DNA of 64,000 nt from Ceratobasidium sp. AG-K. Lineage: Eukaryota; Basidiomycota; Agaricomycetes; Cantharellales; Ceratobasidiaceae. Position numbers and translations under genes: made by a program. The notes under the pieces are model-generated. The model did no database searches. It saw only the letters and a list, made by a program, of their open reading frames with translations, and was not told the origin of the DNA. This document shows, piece after piece, positions 1 to 10,658 of this stretch; the stretch's first letter is position 1, and each line of letters begins with the position of its first letter. The stretch spans positions 6,717,088 to 6,781,087 of the forward strand of contig JAWNGF010000002.1 in assembly GCA_037039685.1 (NCBI GenBank). The letters are read 5' to 3'.

Positions 1-269
1 AAACCGTCAAGTTTGGGTTCGTCCCGACGTTTACACCAAATGTGGTTCAAGTCCAGTCGACAATCAAAGCGAAAGCCGAGGTCGAGGACTGGAGCGACGA
101 TTTCGACATGGGCGAAGAAGGTTTGTTAGAGGTTGATGGAAATGACGGCGGCGAGATGGACAACAGTTATGATGAGGACGCGACCATGCACGAGGAGACG
201 GAGAGCGATCTGAACGAGCCGACGGACTCTGAGTGTGAAGGCGAGCCCAGGGTCACGGCTGACTGCTGA
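1..269 (+). CDS. 3' end of a protein with an acidic C-terminal tail (partial)
   Basis: The frame starting at base 3 is open from the window edge to a TGA at 267-269, so this is the last part of a gene that begins outside. The visible residues are strongly acidic, rich in Glu and Asp, with a short motif EVEDWSDDFDM followed by clusters such as SYDEDATMHEE. No catalytic domain is visible. The tail is probably disordered. I do not recognise the family. No start codon is assigned because the frame stays open to base 3. Confidence 0.55.
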   Translation, partial: TVKFGFVPTFTPNVVQVQSTIKAKAEVEDWSDDFDMGEEGLLEVDGNDGGEMDNSYDEDATMHEETESDLNEPTDSECEGEPRVTADC

Positions 270-2515
270 CCCCCCGAATGTCACGCCGAGGACGCAATGT
301 CTAATATCAATTCGATGCTCCTAATTCCCTCATATGTACATCTACATATTTGTATCTGAAGTCATAGATATGTAATCATAGAAATTCGAGATCAGCAACT
401 TTTGACCGGTTAAATTTCCTTCGTGCCTTTTGGAGTTCGGGATCGCCCTCACGCTCCGTCGTGGCACGGTCAACTGCGACCATCGAATATGATAATGATC
501 AATTTCACCATTCTAAGGATATCCTCCAACCGTAGCATAAGTCAACCATAACTTTGATAAATGGCATTATCAGGACGGCATATCTTTAAACGTCATTAAG
601 TATATTGGCTATTATAACTCATGACCTACTCGTACTGGCCCTACTATTGTCATTCCACGATGCCATCCAGATGCGCCTGTTTGCTCAGACGTGAAGGCGA
701 CATACGCTCGAGGTTGACATGCTCCAGAGCGGTCCACCGCTTCCGAAATTCAAACGTCTAATCATTACTGGACTGCTTCGTCACTAGGCGGTGGGTCCGC
801 GTATGGGCATAAATACCCTACCAGGGCGTGTACTGTAGGGGAATGGTTATCTGATACAGAATGAGAATAATTGCGTATATGCACTTATAAATTTACTCGA
901 ATAGATACACCTGCATGTTGAGCCGCCGGCTATTCAATAACATCCGATACTGGAAAATTACATATGGGGAATATCGTGGCCCACTAACTGCTCCACTGTT
1001 ACCGTTGAGAGGTGCCCCTCAAGACTCTGGAGATTATGATTCATGAAACTTGAAGAAGGGTGAGATTACATTACCCGGATGTGTCATAACATCCGCCGCC
1101 CTGAGCTCGAAACAACGAAGCGCATACATGACCAGCCCGAAAACTAGCCAAGACCACATACACAAAGCGAACTGGCTAACCACCTGTACTCCTTTCTCGC
1201 TCTGTCTTGGCGGGATCGCCCCCTAGTGGATCTGTCGGCTCTTGAAACCCAATCAGACTGCTCAAATGCCTTGCGCCTATGAATGGCGAGGACGATTCAG
1301 GACTTGCCGACATTCTGTCAGCCCTCACTACTGCGTTCAATCCCCGGACCTGGGTCTCCTCGCCTACCCCCTCAAGGGGTCGAATAGGGTGAGAGCCAGT
1401 GACCAGCCTGGACGATTCATTAGTGCCGAGAAGGACTGGTCGTATCAAGGCGCGTTTGATGGGACAGATGTGGTTGCCATCTGCTGCTGATACTCCATAC
1501 GAGCACCAGAGTCATACTGCATCCTGGAATCGACGCGCGGTCGAATGAAAAGCACAATCTCTCAAGGCTTGTGCGGACGACCGGTGACGAGCCGAGACGA
1601 CGCATAAAAAGGTTCTCGTCGGTATGAAATGCGTGGAACCGCTCCACTGCGAATCGGGGAACCCTACCAAGCGTTAGCTGCAACGTGTCTGGGAGCTTGC
1701 CTTAGCCATGGGTATGGTGAGTCCCACCTTGGCTGCGCAAGCCTTGTATGGCCCTACTGTGCAAAGGTTGTGAGCCTTGGGTTCTTGTGCTGTGAGTGTG
1801 CGTGTTTATCACGAGATACAATCACTAACGCCATCTTAGTGCCTCGACAGCTCAACACAAGTCAGACAAGGAACATTCTTTCCTCCTCGAGACTGGCAAC
1901 GGCCATACTCAGGGAGGCCCACACATTCCAGCCGCAATAATGTAGGCAAACCTTACGACCGGGAGTGAGAATTGCACACTCGGACACAATTTATTTTCCT
2001 TACGGCCTTATTATAGTCGGAGTATCCATCGTTGGACGTTTTGGCCCGGACTTGGAGCTTTCACGCAACGTCCAGGGCTGGTGACCTTGCCACTTAAATG
2101 TGAACCGCCGCTTGTAAGTTCTCATACGCATCGACATATGGGTTACTCGTGCTCATTCCGATTCGCAGGAACTGCATGAGAGACTTGCAAAAGATTTCAA
2201 CGCAATTATCAGTGGCAAGAATTGTCGCGTCCAGGTTTCAAGTCACTCACTGAACAATTCCTCCCCCACAAGCTCACCCCTTCCTATAACCGTTGCACCG
2301 GGGACTGACACCAATGTGCCCAATATCTTGTTGGCTGGGACAGTAGATCTCGGCGCGTGTACCTGATCAACCTCCCGCATTGCAAATACTCGGCGATTCC
2401 CGACCCGAGGGTTTGGTTGTGGCGCTGATCAGGCTGATATTGATCAGTTAGAGACACCCTCATCCCGAGCGCAACTCTAAGACGTTGTACTAACCGACAG
2501 TCGCCCTAGGCTTAC
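270..2515. other. Intergenic stretch with no supported gene
   Basis: Reading frames here are short, overlap on both strands and lack splice-consistent continuation. Bases about 1,640-1,720 resemble 10,205-10,290 (shared core CGAATCGGGGAA followed by CCTACCA and a related AGCTGC...GTCTGG stretch), so a diverged dispersed repeat may lie here. I see nothing else I can support. Confidence 0.4.
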
Positions 2516-2820
2516 TTGAGCCCGACATGCCTTCACAAATTTTCTATCCTGCTCATATCAACCGCATCTAGAACTCGGCTGGGGCGTGTTGTCGGAGTCA
2601 ATCCTGTTCAAGTCGCCCACCACCCGGTGCTTTTATCGTTGTTCGGACACCCCTTCTATCTTGTATGTACTTGCTGTGACGGAATGGCCTGTATGCTCCG
2701 GTGACCGTCTCGCCTTTGTAAATATGAGGTTTTTGTTGCAAGATGGATGGATGTGAGTCCGATTCGACTCCGGCCCGCTTCCATGTCAGTGTCGGGTCGA
2801 TCAACGTTCCTGGAACCCCA
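2516..2820 (+). pseudogene. Probable 3' remnant and flank of a third NACHT-WD40 copy
   Basis: Bases 2,578-2,610 (CTGGGGCGTG then GGAGTCA) closely resemble the end of the second NACHT-WD40 gene at 21,210-21,240. Further on, 2,774-2,812 (CCCGCTTCCATG, then TCGATCAACGTTCCT) matches the 3' flank of the first gene at 8,160-8,195, which has TCGATCAGCGTTCCT. The spacing between the gene-end match and the flank match is similar in both places (roughly 150-170 bases). This fits the last bases and 3' flank of an older, decayed member of the tandem family. No WD40 repeat is readable, and the similarity was judged by eye. Confidence 0.35.
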
Positions 2821-3329
2821 GTGACTACCGGTGGCGTCGATCCCCCATCAATGTAACCCCGCTCTCACCCCACGGTAATAACACAAGGTGCCCCACATTC
2901 CCCAACATACTTCGTCTTTGACGTCATTGCTTCAGATATATTCTTGTCGAGCGGCTCGGGTTCTCCCTGCGATCGAGTGCCCTTGCCGAACTGGGAACCC
3001 AGCCTCATTCCTCGTCGAATGACTTAGCGGTAATAGTAAATTCCAACGCTATTCCCTTGCAAGTTCACCATTCATCACCATTGTTTCCTCGCATCATTGT
3101 TGCCGTGCCTCAAACGACGCAAACGCCACATCATTCACTTCCGAATAATGTCGCGTCCAGTGACTTCCGTGCGCTGGGCGCTTGACCATCAGTCTTCTCC
3201 AGGAAACTCTACCTTGTGCCAACTACCCAGCGACAATCAGCTTGTCGACGCGCCAGCCGTTTCTGCCAGCCCTTCAATCGCCAACCTTTTGTGCTCCATC
3301 TTCCACTCATATTCGAATCAGAGACTGCA

Positions 3330-6300
3330 ATGGCGTCCGAATTGGGGTGTCAGCAAACCAACCCGTTTCCAACCCGGTCACCTCGCACTACACACCGTAC
3401 AATTCCATACCCATCGAACCCACCAACCCACGCCCGTGACTCCCTTGTCAGAGGGGATCCTATGCCGAATTTAGTGGCTCCAACGGGCATGCCATCTGTG
3501 CAAACGACCTCCAGCACTCCCCTGCAAAGGAAGTTGGCCACACTCAAAACGGTGCTCCAAACGGCAAGGGCCAGCCTCAAGGGGCTACCCCCTGTACGAT
3601 CGGCACTCGATGGATTGGAAGAGTGTCTCACTCATATGCAGGTACGTTCGTAGCGTTATTTTACTCCGCTCACTACCCGGCGCTAACTCAAATAGATCCG
3701 GGAGCAAACTCGCCACGAGTATGAGGAGATACTGTCGGACCTAACCTACTTAGCGAATCTGATCAAGACGCATGCCAGCGAAAAGAACCCATTTTATGTG
3801 CCATATTCAATTAGCAATATTACAAGGTGTGTAGGACAGCCTGCATCCAGTTCGCAGTTGAGCAAATGAGAGCGCAGGGCCATCGAGGAACAGACGAGCT
3901 TCATCAAGGAACGTCAAGATCAGTCACAGATCAATCAGTTGATCATGGCACAGGATGATGTAGAAGCTGTGATGAAGTGCTATCGCAGGATAGGAGTGCT
4001 GTTCCAGCAGCTACAGGTGGGTGAAATGACAATCCGATGCGACCTGGGGTATAACAGACCACAGGCAGATATATCTTTGAGTATCTGGGACGTTTTGTGG
4101 GAACAACAAATGGTACGTGCTTACTCAATGTATAAATCTGTTCAACTGGGACGCGAAACCCTCTCGCCTGTAGGATACCCTTATCGAACGCCTCCTGCCG
4201 GCATGTGACGCCTACCACAACGCAGCGCTTCCTACCTCGGCTACAAAACGCTCTGGATGCACGGAAGGCACCCGTGTTGACCTCCTAGAGACCACGCAAG
4301 ACTGGAGCCGACAGGAAGATGCGCCAAAGATCTACTGGCTGAGCGGCATGGTAGGAACCGGCAAGACCACGATCGCCTACACCCTGTGTGAGGTGCTCGA
4401 GGAGTACAAGCAACTGGCTGCCAGTTTCTTTTGCTCCCAGAACTCACCAAACTGCCGAGACGTCAATCGGATAATACCAACGATCGCGTACCAGCTCGGG
4501 CGATATTCAAACCCTTACCGAAAGGCGCTGTGTGACACGCTGAGGAACGACCCTGACGCTGCGAAGCGGAACATCGAGCAGCAGTTCGAGGCACTGATCT
4601 CGAAGCCACTGGCTGAAATGGGCAAGGCTATGCCGACCGACGTCGTAGTGGTGATTGACGCTCTGGACGAGTGTGAGGACGTGGACGGAACCCGACAGGT
4701 GCTGGATTTGCTACTCCGATGTGCGGGCAGCCTTCCGATCAAGTTCTTTGTGTCTAGCCGACCAGAGCCTGCCATTGTTACTAGCATGATGACAAGCGAG
4801 AGCGCCACTCCTTCGATTCTTCGATTGCATGACATCGAAACATCCCGTGTGCAAGCAGACATCAAGCGCTATCTCACCGAGGCGCTATCTTCCATCCAGA
4901 TTACCCCTTCCGAACTCGATCAGCTTGCCACTCGATCCGGTGGATTGTTCATATTTGCGGCAACAGCCGTACGATATATCATCCCTCACACGGGTTCCGT
5001 AGATCACAGGCACCGTTTGGAGGCAGTGCTGAAGCTAGACCCGAGCCACGGACACAAGAGCAACAAAGGCGTCGACAGGCTATACACCGCAATCCTATTG
5101 AACGTGTTCGACCCCGAAGCGTATGAAAGGGAGGAGTTGGAGATGAGGCAGCGTGTGCTTTGGACTGTGGTTTGCGCGAGGGAGCCATTGACGATCTCGG
5201 CGCTTGCCGAGGTTCTTGATGCATCCAGCGACCAAGTGGACATGCTCGCAATACAGCCTCTGCAATCCGTGCTGCACGTTTCTCAAGGGATCAAGCTTGT
5301 ATCGACCCTTCACGCGTCGTTTCCCGACTTCCTGTCCAGCGAGGAACGTGCAGGGAAGTTATACTGCAACAAGGAACCGCACGAGCTGCATTTAGCGGGG
5401 TGCTGTTTCAGGCTCATGGATCGATTGCTGCGGTTTAATATATGCGACCTACAATCGTCGTACGAGTTTGACAGGAGCATTCCTGACATACAAGATCGCG
5501 TTGCCCAGAAGATCTCGACCGGGCTTTTTTACGTGTGCAGATACTGGAGCGACCACCTGACAAGAAATCCACCCACATCTCCGTTGCTCTCACTTGTCGA
5601 ATCGTTTCTGGACAATCTTCTGCTCTTCTGGATGGAGGTGCTAAGTCTCCAACGGACGACCGGCCACGGGGAAGCCGTGCTAAGTCAGGTGCTAGACTGG
5701 CTTCCGGTGAATATATAAAATATACTCCCGCTATTGTCCGCTGACAAAATCTCATAGACGCAGGATGAAAGCTCAAGGGTCCAGCACTTCACATACGACG
5801 CCCGCAACTTTCTCACCACCTTTGCCGGCAATCCCACCTCCCTCTCCACCCCGCATATATACATATCTGTACTACCATTCACACCAAAGCAAAGCTTGGT
5901 GTATACCACCTACTGGCCGCGGACACGGGGGTTGCTTCGAGTCGAAGGGGCAGCGATGGACACAAGAAGCAAGTCGGCACTTGCATCCTGGTCAGTGGGA
6001 GGAGCGGTGAAATGCCTAGCCCTATCAAACGATGGAAAGCGTGTTGTTTCTGGTTCGGACCGCAACGAAGTGAGAATATGGGACATATCTAACGGAACTT
6101 GCGTCTTGGGACCGCTGAAGGGCCACAAAGAACCGGTTTTGTCAATTGCATATTCCTCAGACGGTACTCGGATCGCGTCCGGTTCCAGGGACCGTACAAT
6201 TTGTATGTGGGATGCAAACAAAGGCAGCTTGACCGCTGGCCCTCTTCGTGGTCATGCCCAAGCGGTCCTCTCTGTCGCATTTTCACCCGATGGAGCCTGC

Positions 6301-8004
6301 CTTGCTTCAGGCTCGGACGACCAGACCATTCGCATTTGGGACGTACGCTCGGGTGCCCTAGTCGGCGAGCCCCTCGAGGCACATCAGGAGGCCATGCAGT
6401 CAATTACGTTTTCACCCGACGGCGAGTGTCTTGCCTCTGGGTCGGCCGACTGCACAATCCGTGTCTGGGACTGGAAGCAAAGGACGATGGCACTGGGACA
6501 ATTTGAAGGGCATACAGGTGCCGTGTACTGCATCGCATACTCTAGCGACGGGCATCGTCTGGTGTCTGGGTCGGCAGATGGAACAGCTCGAGTGTGGGAC
6601 TCGTCGGATGGCACATTGCTGGCAAATCCGTTCGAGGGTCATACCGGCCCCGTCTCATGCGTTTCATTCTCGCCCAACGGCACTCGAGTTGCATCGGGTT
6701 CATGGGATCTCACAGTCCGCGTATGGGATGCTGAGAGCGGGTCGTTGGTGGCTGGGCCATTCGAGGGACATGGTGACTGGATCAACTCAGTACTATTCAC
6801 AACAGACGGCACTCGCATCTTATCCGGTTCCGACGACGGCACGATCCGTGTTTGGGATGCGCGCCACGAGACAACAGGCGCTTCCGAGTCGTTGGGGCTC
6901 ACCGGCGGCATCTACTCTGTTTCGCTGTCGCCCGACGGCACGCGCCTTGTATCTGGCTTGAACGACAAGACGATCTGTGTGTGGGACACGCATGATGGCG
7001 CACTGGTCGCCGGTCCGTTCAGAGGTCACACTAAATCAGTAATCTCGGTGGCATTCTCGCCCGACGGAGCACGTATCGTGTCAGGCGCTCATGATTACAC
7101 CCTGCGCACATGGGATGCGTCCACCGGCACTTTGCTTGTCGGCCCGATCGAGGGTCACACCCGTTCGGTCCGGTCGGTTGCATTTTCGCCCACCCGCGAT
7201 GGCAGCCAAATTGCATCCGGTTCTGATGACAAAACCATCCGACTATGGGACTCGTGCACCGGTGCATCGGTTGCCGAACCGTTGTTAGGCCACACCAGCA
7301 TTGTCCTATCAATCGCGTACTCACCCGACGGCGCTCGCATCGTCTCCGGCTCCGGGGACAACACGGTCCGAATGTGGGACGCCAACGCCGGCACTCCGCT
7401 TTGGACATACGACACTCACACCCACTGGGTCAACTGTGTGGCGTTTTCAATCGATGGGACGCGAGTTATGTCTGGCTCGAATGACTGTTCCATCCTGGTG
7501 TTTGACGCGCGTGACGGTGCGGTGCTGCATGGTCCGTTCACTGGCCATACCAGAGAGATCTCCTCTGTCGCATTCTCCCCCGATGGAACGCGCGCTGTCT
7601 CTGGCTCTGAGGATAAAACAGTGTGGTGTGTGGGATGTGGAGAGAGTGGCATGCCGGTGGGTGGTCCACTCAAGGGTCACACCAGTTCTGTCAAGTCTGT
7701 CGCATTCTCCCCTGACGGTGCACGTATCATTTCTGTCGATGCAACGGTGCGAATTTGGGACCTAGCAGCAGCAACCCAAGCAAACGGATCCGATGGCTGG
7801 TCTATCGACTACGGCGGGTGGCTGACCAACTCGTACTCGCAGCGCCTGTTCTGGGTGCCATCTGATCTACACCCCCGTTTTGGCTTCCTTACTTCTTCCA
7901 CACCGATCGTGATAAACGCCGACTGTACGACTAGCAATGAACCCTCCACGCTGCTAGGCGATCGGTGGCAAGATTGCTGGCGTCCGCCAAATGCCTTACC
8001 TTGA
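3330..8004 (+). CDS. NACHT-WD40 NLR-like STAND protein, copy 1
   Basis: Six exons fit in phase: 3330-3641, 3696-3826, 3878-4016, 4065-4112, 4174-5706 and 5758-8004, about 1,469 residues. An N-terminal helical region (ATLKTVLQTARASLKGLPP) precedes a NACHT NTPase with Walker A GMVGTGKTT near residue 270 and Walker B VVIDALDECED near 370. A helical linker follows, then 14 WD40 repeats from about residue 800, enough for two seven-bladed propellers, and a conserved Trp-rich tail (LFWVPSDLHPRFG). In the NLR-like STAND family the NACHT is the nucleotide switch, WD repeats sense ligands and the N-terminus is the effector, possibly a MLKL/HeLo-like bundle (inference). The start is the first in-frame ATG of exon 1 and is uncertain, since an upstream exon is possible. 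Blade 13 carries a short scrambled segment (WCVGCGESG where copy 2 has RVWDVESG). Confidence 0.85.
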
Positions 8005-10347
8005 TTAGTCCGCCCCTTATTGCTCTTTTGCGCTTGCTTGAACTCCCTTTTGTTATCCAGACTCTCACGATACTACCGCGTGTGCTCCCGTGTCTGATTG
8101 ATTGGTGTAAATTAAACCTTTTGATACCAAATAAAAATCTGCTTGCTTCAGGATCCTACCCCGCTTCCATGCCGACGTCGATCAGCGTTCCTCGCTACCC
8201 CGCAACCGCCCGCAATGTCGGCTTTGCGCCAGCAAGCTGCCCCCGCATTCTTCCACCTTCCGGTCCAGTCTCAATGACCGCATAGCCAAGAATCTGGCTC
8301 GCCGTTTTTTTAGAATAAACATTGCCGTGTATCACCTGTTATTTCTTTTCAGGAAGTATCCTTTCGGGTGGCTGTCCCCACTGCCCTCAAGCGATCCCTT
8401 GGGAGAGCCACATTCATTTTCCTCCTCACTTTTATCACGTAGAAAGTTGTACCTATAGTTGGTGCTTGCGGTTAGGCACTCGAATAGCGCCTCTGAGCTC
8501 AATCAGTCCTGGAACATATCCGTCGTTCGGTCCAAATCTTTGTACAGGGCCAGACCGCCAGCCTGTATGCTATATTCTAGTTTTGTCTCGTCATTATCAT
8601 GGCACAACCACAATACTGTAAATCTGCATTCGGGTAGACGTGAACGGAGTTACGTTGTCATCAGACCAGGAGAACGGATTGAACACAAAGCGGGCACCGA
8701 CAGAGACTATGTCTAAACTGTCTGAGATACCATTTTGCATGCGTTGTGTGTTTTCCAGGTTGCGCTGGGCCATAGTAGTCGGAAAGCCATGTGAGGAAGT
8801 TGGGGAATGTTTTGCGTGATGCTTACTGGGAGCTCGATTTCCAGTTGGGTTTGAAGGTCCACCTTATTGACGGTTGGCTATTGGATGATACAGTTAACAC
8901 GATGTGCTCACGTTCCTTCGACGGGCCTTGGCGTACATGTCTAATATCCATGGCTCGAGATGCTCGGATGTCTCGCTCGTTTGACTGGCGAGTGTGATTC
9001 GCGACTCGCCCCCGGTCTTGATCAACCCTGTCCGGACCCAAACGTGAGATGCGAGGGTGTCGAGCGGCTGGAACCCGACTTACCGTGTACTTGTTCCAGA
9101 ATGATATCTAACTGCTTCTTGACTCTAGATGTCGGCGAAGGACGGAGATCCGCACATCGTTTCCCACAAGGCAAAGTAGTTTAGCGAGTCAATCGAGTGT
9201 AGGCAAGGGACGATCTGCGGAACGTGATTGAGGGGTTCCGATCAAGTACGAGTACAGCTGGTGAGAATGGTTTGGACAATCTATTTGGGCCAGGTTTTGA
9301 TGCTAGTGGTATAGTCGCAAACGGGGCGTCGGCAGGGGGCGGTGGTGGACGGATGGGGGTGAGACATTGTCGGCCCGATGCCACCCGAGTCGCAGAGCTT
9401 TCCTCTAGGTTAATCGGCGAGCAGAGATGGAAATTGGTCCGTCCGGTTGATGCAGTGAGCGCGGCCTGAGGATCGCAAGAGTCGAGAGCGAATACTGTAG
9501 CTGGCTGGTATCGGGAACAAGGACAGAATGGGAATTGGATTGATGGAGAGTTGGATTTGAACCCTCTTCAGGGCCGAGGACGTCATCGAATGAACATCCC
9601 TTGACGCGACGACCACCTCGAGCCTGTTCTTATGGCGAGCACCACAGCTGGAACCAGATATTTACGTGAAAAAAAAACCCCCTTAGTTAATATTACGGTA
9701 AAAAGCGTTGATGGTCGATGGACAAGGGTAGAACACGGCCGAATCGCTCGAGCGCCAGGCGGGGGCGTTTATGTTTGTTGGGCACACTGACTATTCCGAG
9801 CACAGCAGATCGGTGCTAGTACGTACCCGCATTCTTTATCCACGTCCTCAGCTGTTCAGGCAGCGCTGTTTGTGGCCTTGTAACACGCCCCGCGATTGCG
9901 GTGAGTTGCTTCTTTCTCTAACCGAGCATTGAGCTCACTCAACCAGGCATTCCAGCTCCAAAACAAGTCTCTTCAGCTGCTCCGTTCCCCAGCCTCCTGG
10001 TTCCCACTCGATAGCCCCTTGGTACCGTGCTCATGCGAGAATCAGGGCCACTTCGCGTGCCGGGGTTGAGGTGCGCTCAGACAAAGAGCACGATCGCCCG
10101 GGCTTCCGTAGACGACTGGCGACGAGGCGAGCGGGATTCGAACCACAGCAATGCGCAAGATGTTTTCGTCAGCCTGACTTACGAGCGAGCACCCGACTCG
10201 CGCCTCTAGCACGAATCGGGGAATCCTACCAGGCAAGAAAAGGCGAGAGCTGCCGCGGGTCTGGAAGCTGGATCCTTGGCACGGGAGCTGTGAGTTTCGT
10301 TACGGTTCCGTGGACCTTCACAGGCTGACATCGCCCAAGTGCTTCTC
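8005..10347. other. Intergenic stretch between copy 1 and the retrotransposon
   Basis: No convincing gene. Bases 8,160-8,195 are the copy-1 3' flank matched at 2,774-2,812. Bases 10,205-10,290 resemble 1,640-1,720 (diverged dispersed repeat). The minus strand at 10,131-10,141 has a tRNA B-box-like GGTTCGAATCC but no cloverleaf. The copia insertion interrupts this stretch at its right end, and the ancestral sequence continues at 15,264. Confidence 0.4.
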
Positions 10348-10352
10348 CCGCC
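10348..10352. repeat. Target-site duplication of copia element, left copy
   Basis: CCGCC immediately before the TGTTG end of the left LTR. The identical five bases follow the right LTR at 15259-15263. A 5-bp duplication is normal for copia integrases. Confidence 0.93.
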
Positions 10353-10620
10353 TGTTGCGATATGCGCAGTGCCGGGCTAGATAATCGTGTATCTCAGCTC
10401 GTGCTACTTGAGAGTAGAGAACTTGTATATATATACCTAGATAATCGTGTATCTACAGGTAATATAAGTAATAGAAAATGAAAAGAAACATCTAAACTAT
10501 ACCTCAGCTCGTGCTACTTGAGAGTAGAGAACTGAGGAAAACTTTCTCCGAAGCTCGAGACCATGTGGAACGCAATCACGTGATGCGCATATATCTACGT
10601 ATAAGACTGTATATTCAACA
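10353..10620 (-). repeat. Left LTR (3' LTR of the element)
   Basis: 268 bp from TGTTGCGATA to TATTCAACA, identical to 14991-15258 except for C versus T at its position 34. Inside the LTR two segments are each repeated: CTAGATAATCGTGTATCT, and a segment of about 30 bases beginning CTCAGCTCGTGCTACTTGAG. The purine-rich sequence just inside (minus strand, 10621-10629, GAGTGGGTG) is the likely polypurine tract. Confidence 0.96.
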
Positions 10621-10658
10621 CACCCACTCAGGATTAGACAAAAAATGAAAAGAAATTT

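Noticed and set aside
9530..9620. Possible minus-strand tRNA around GGGTTCAAATCC
   Set aside because: The T stem does not pair and no acceptor stem can be formed.
10120..10200. Possible tRNA or tRNA-derived SINE around a reverse B box
   Set aside because: The B box matches, but T stem, anticodon stem and A box do not. Kept only as part of a dispersed-repeat observation.
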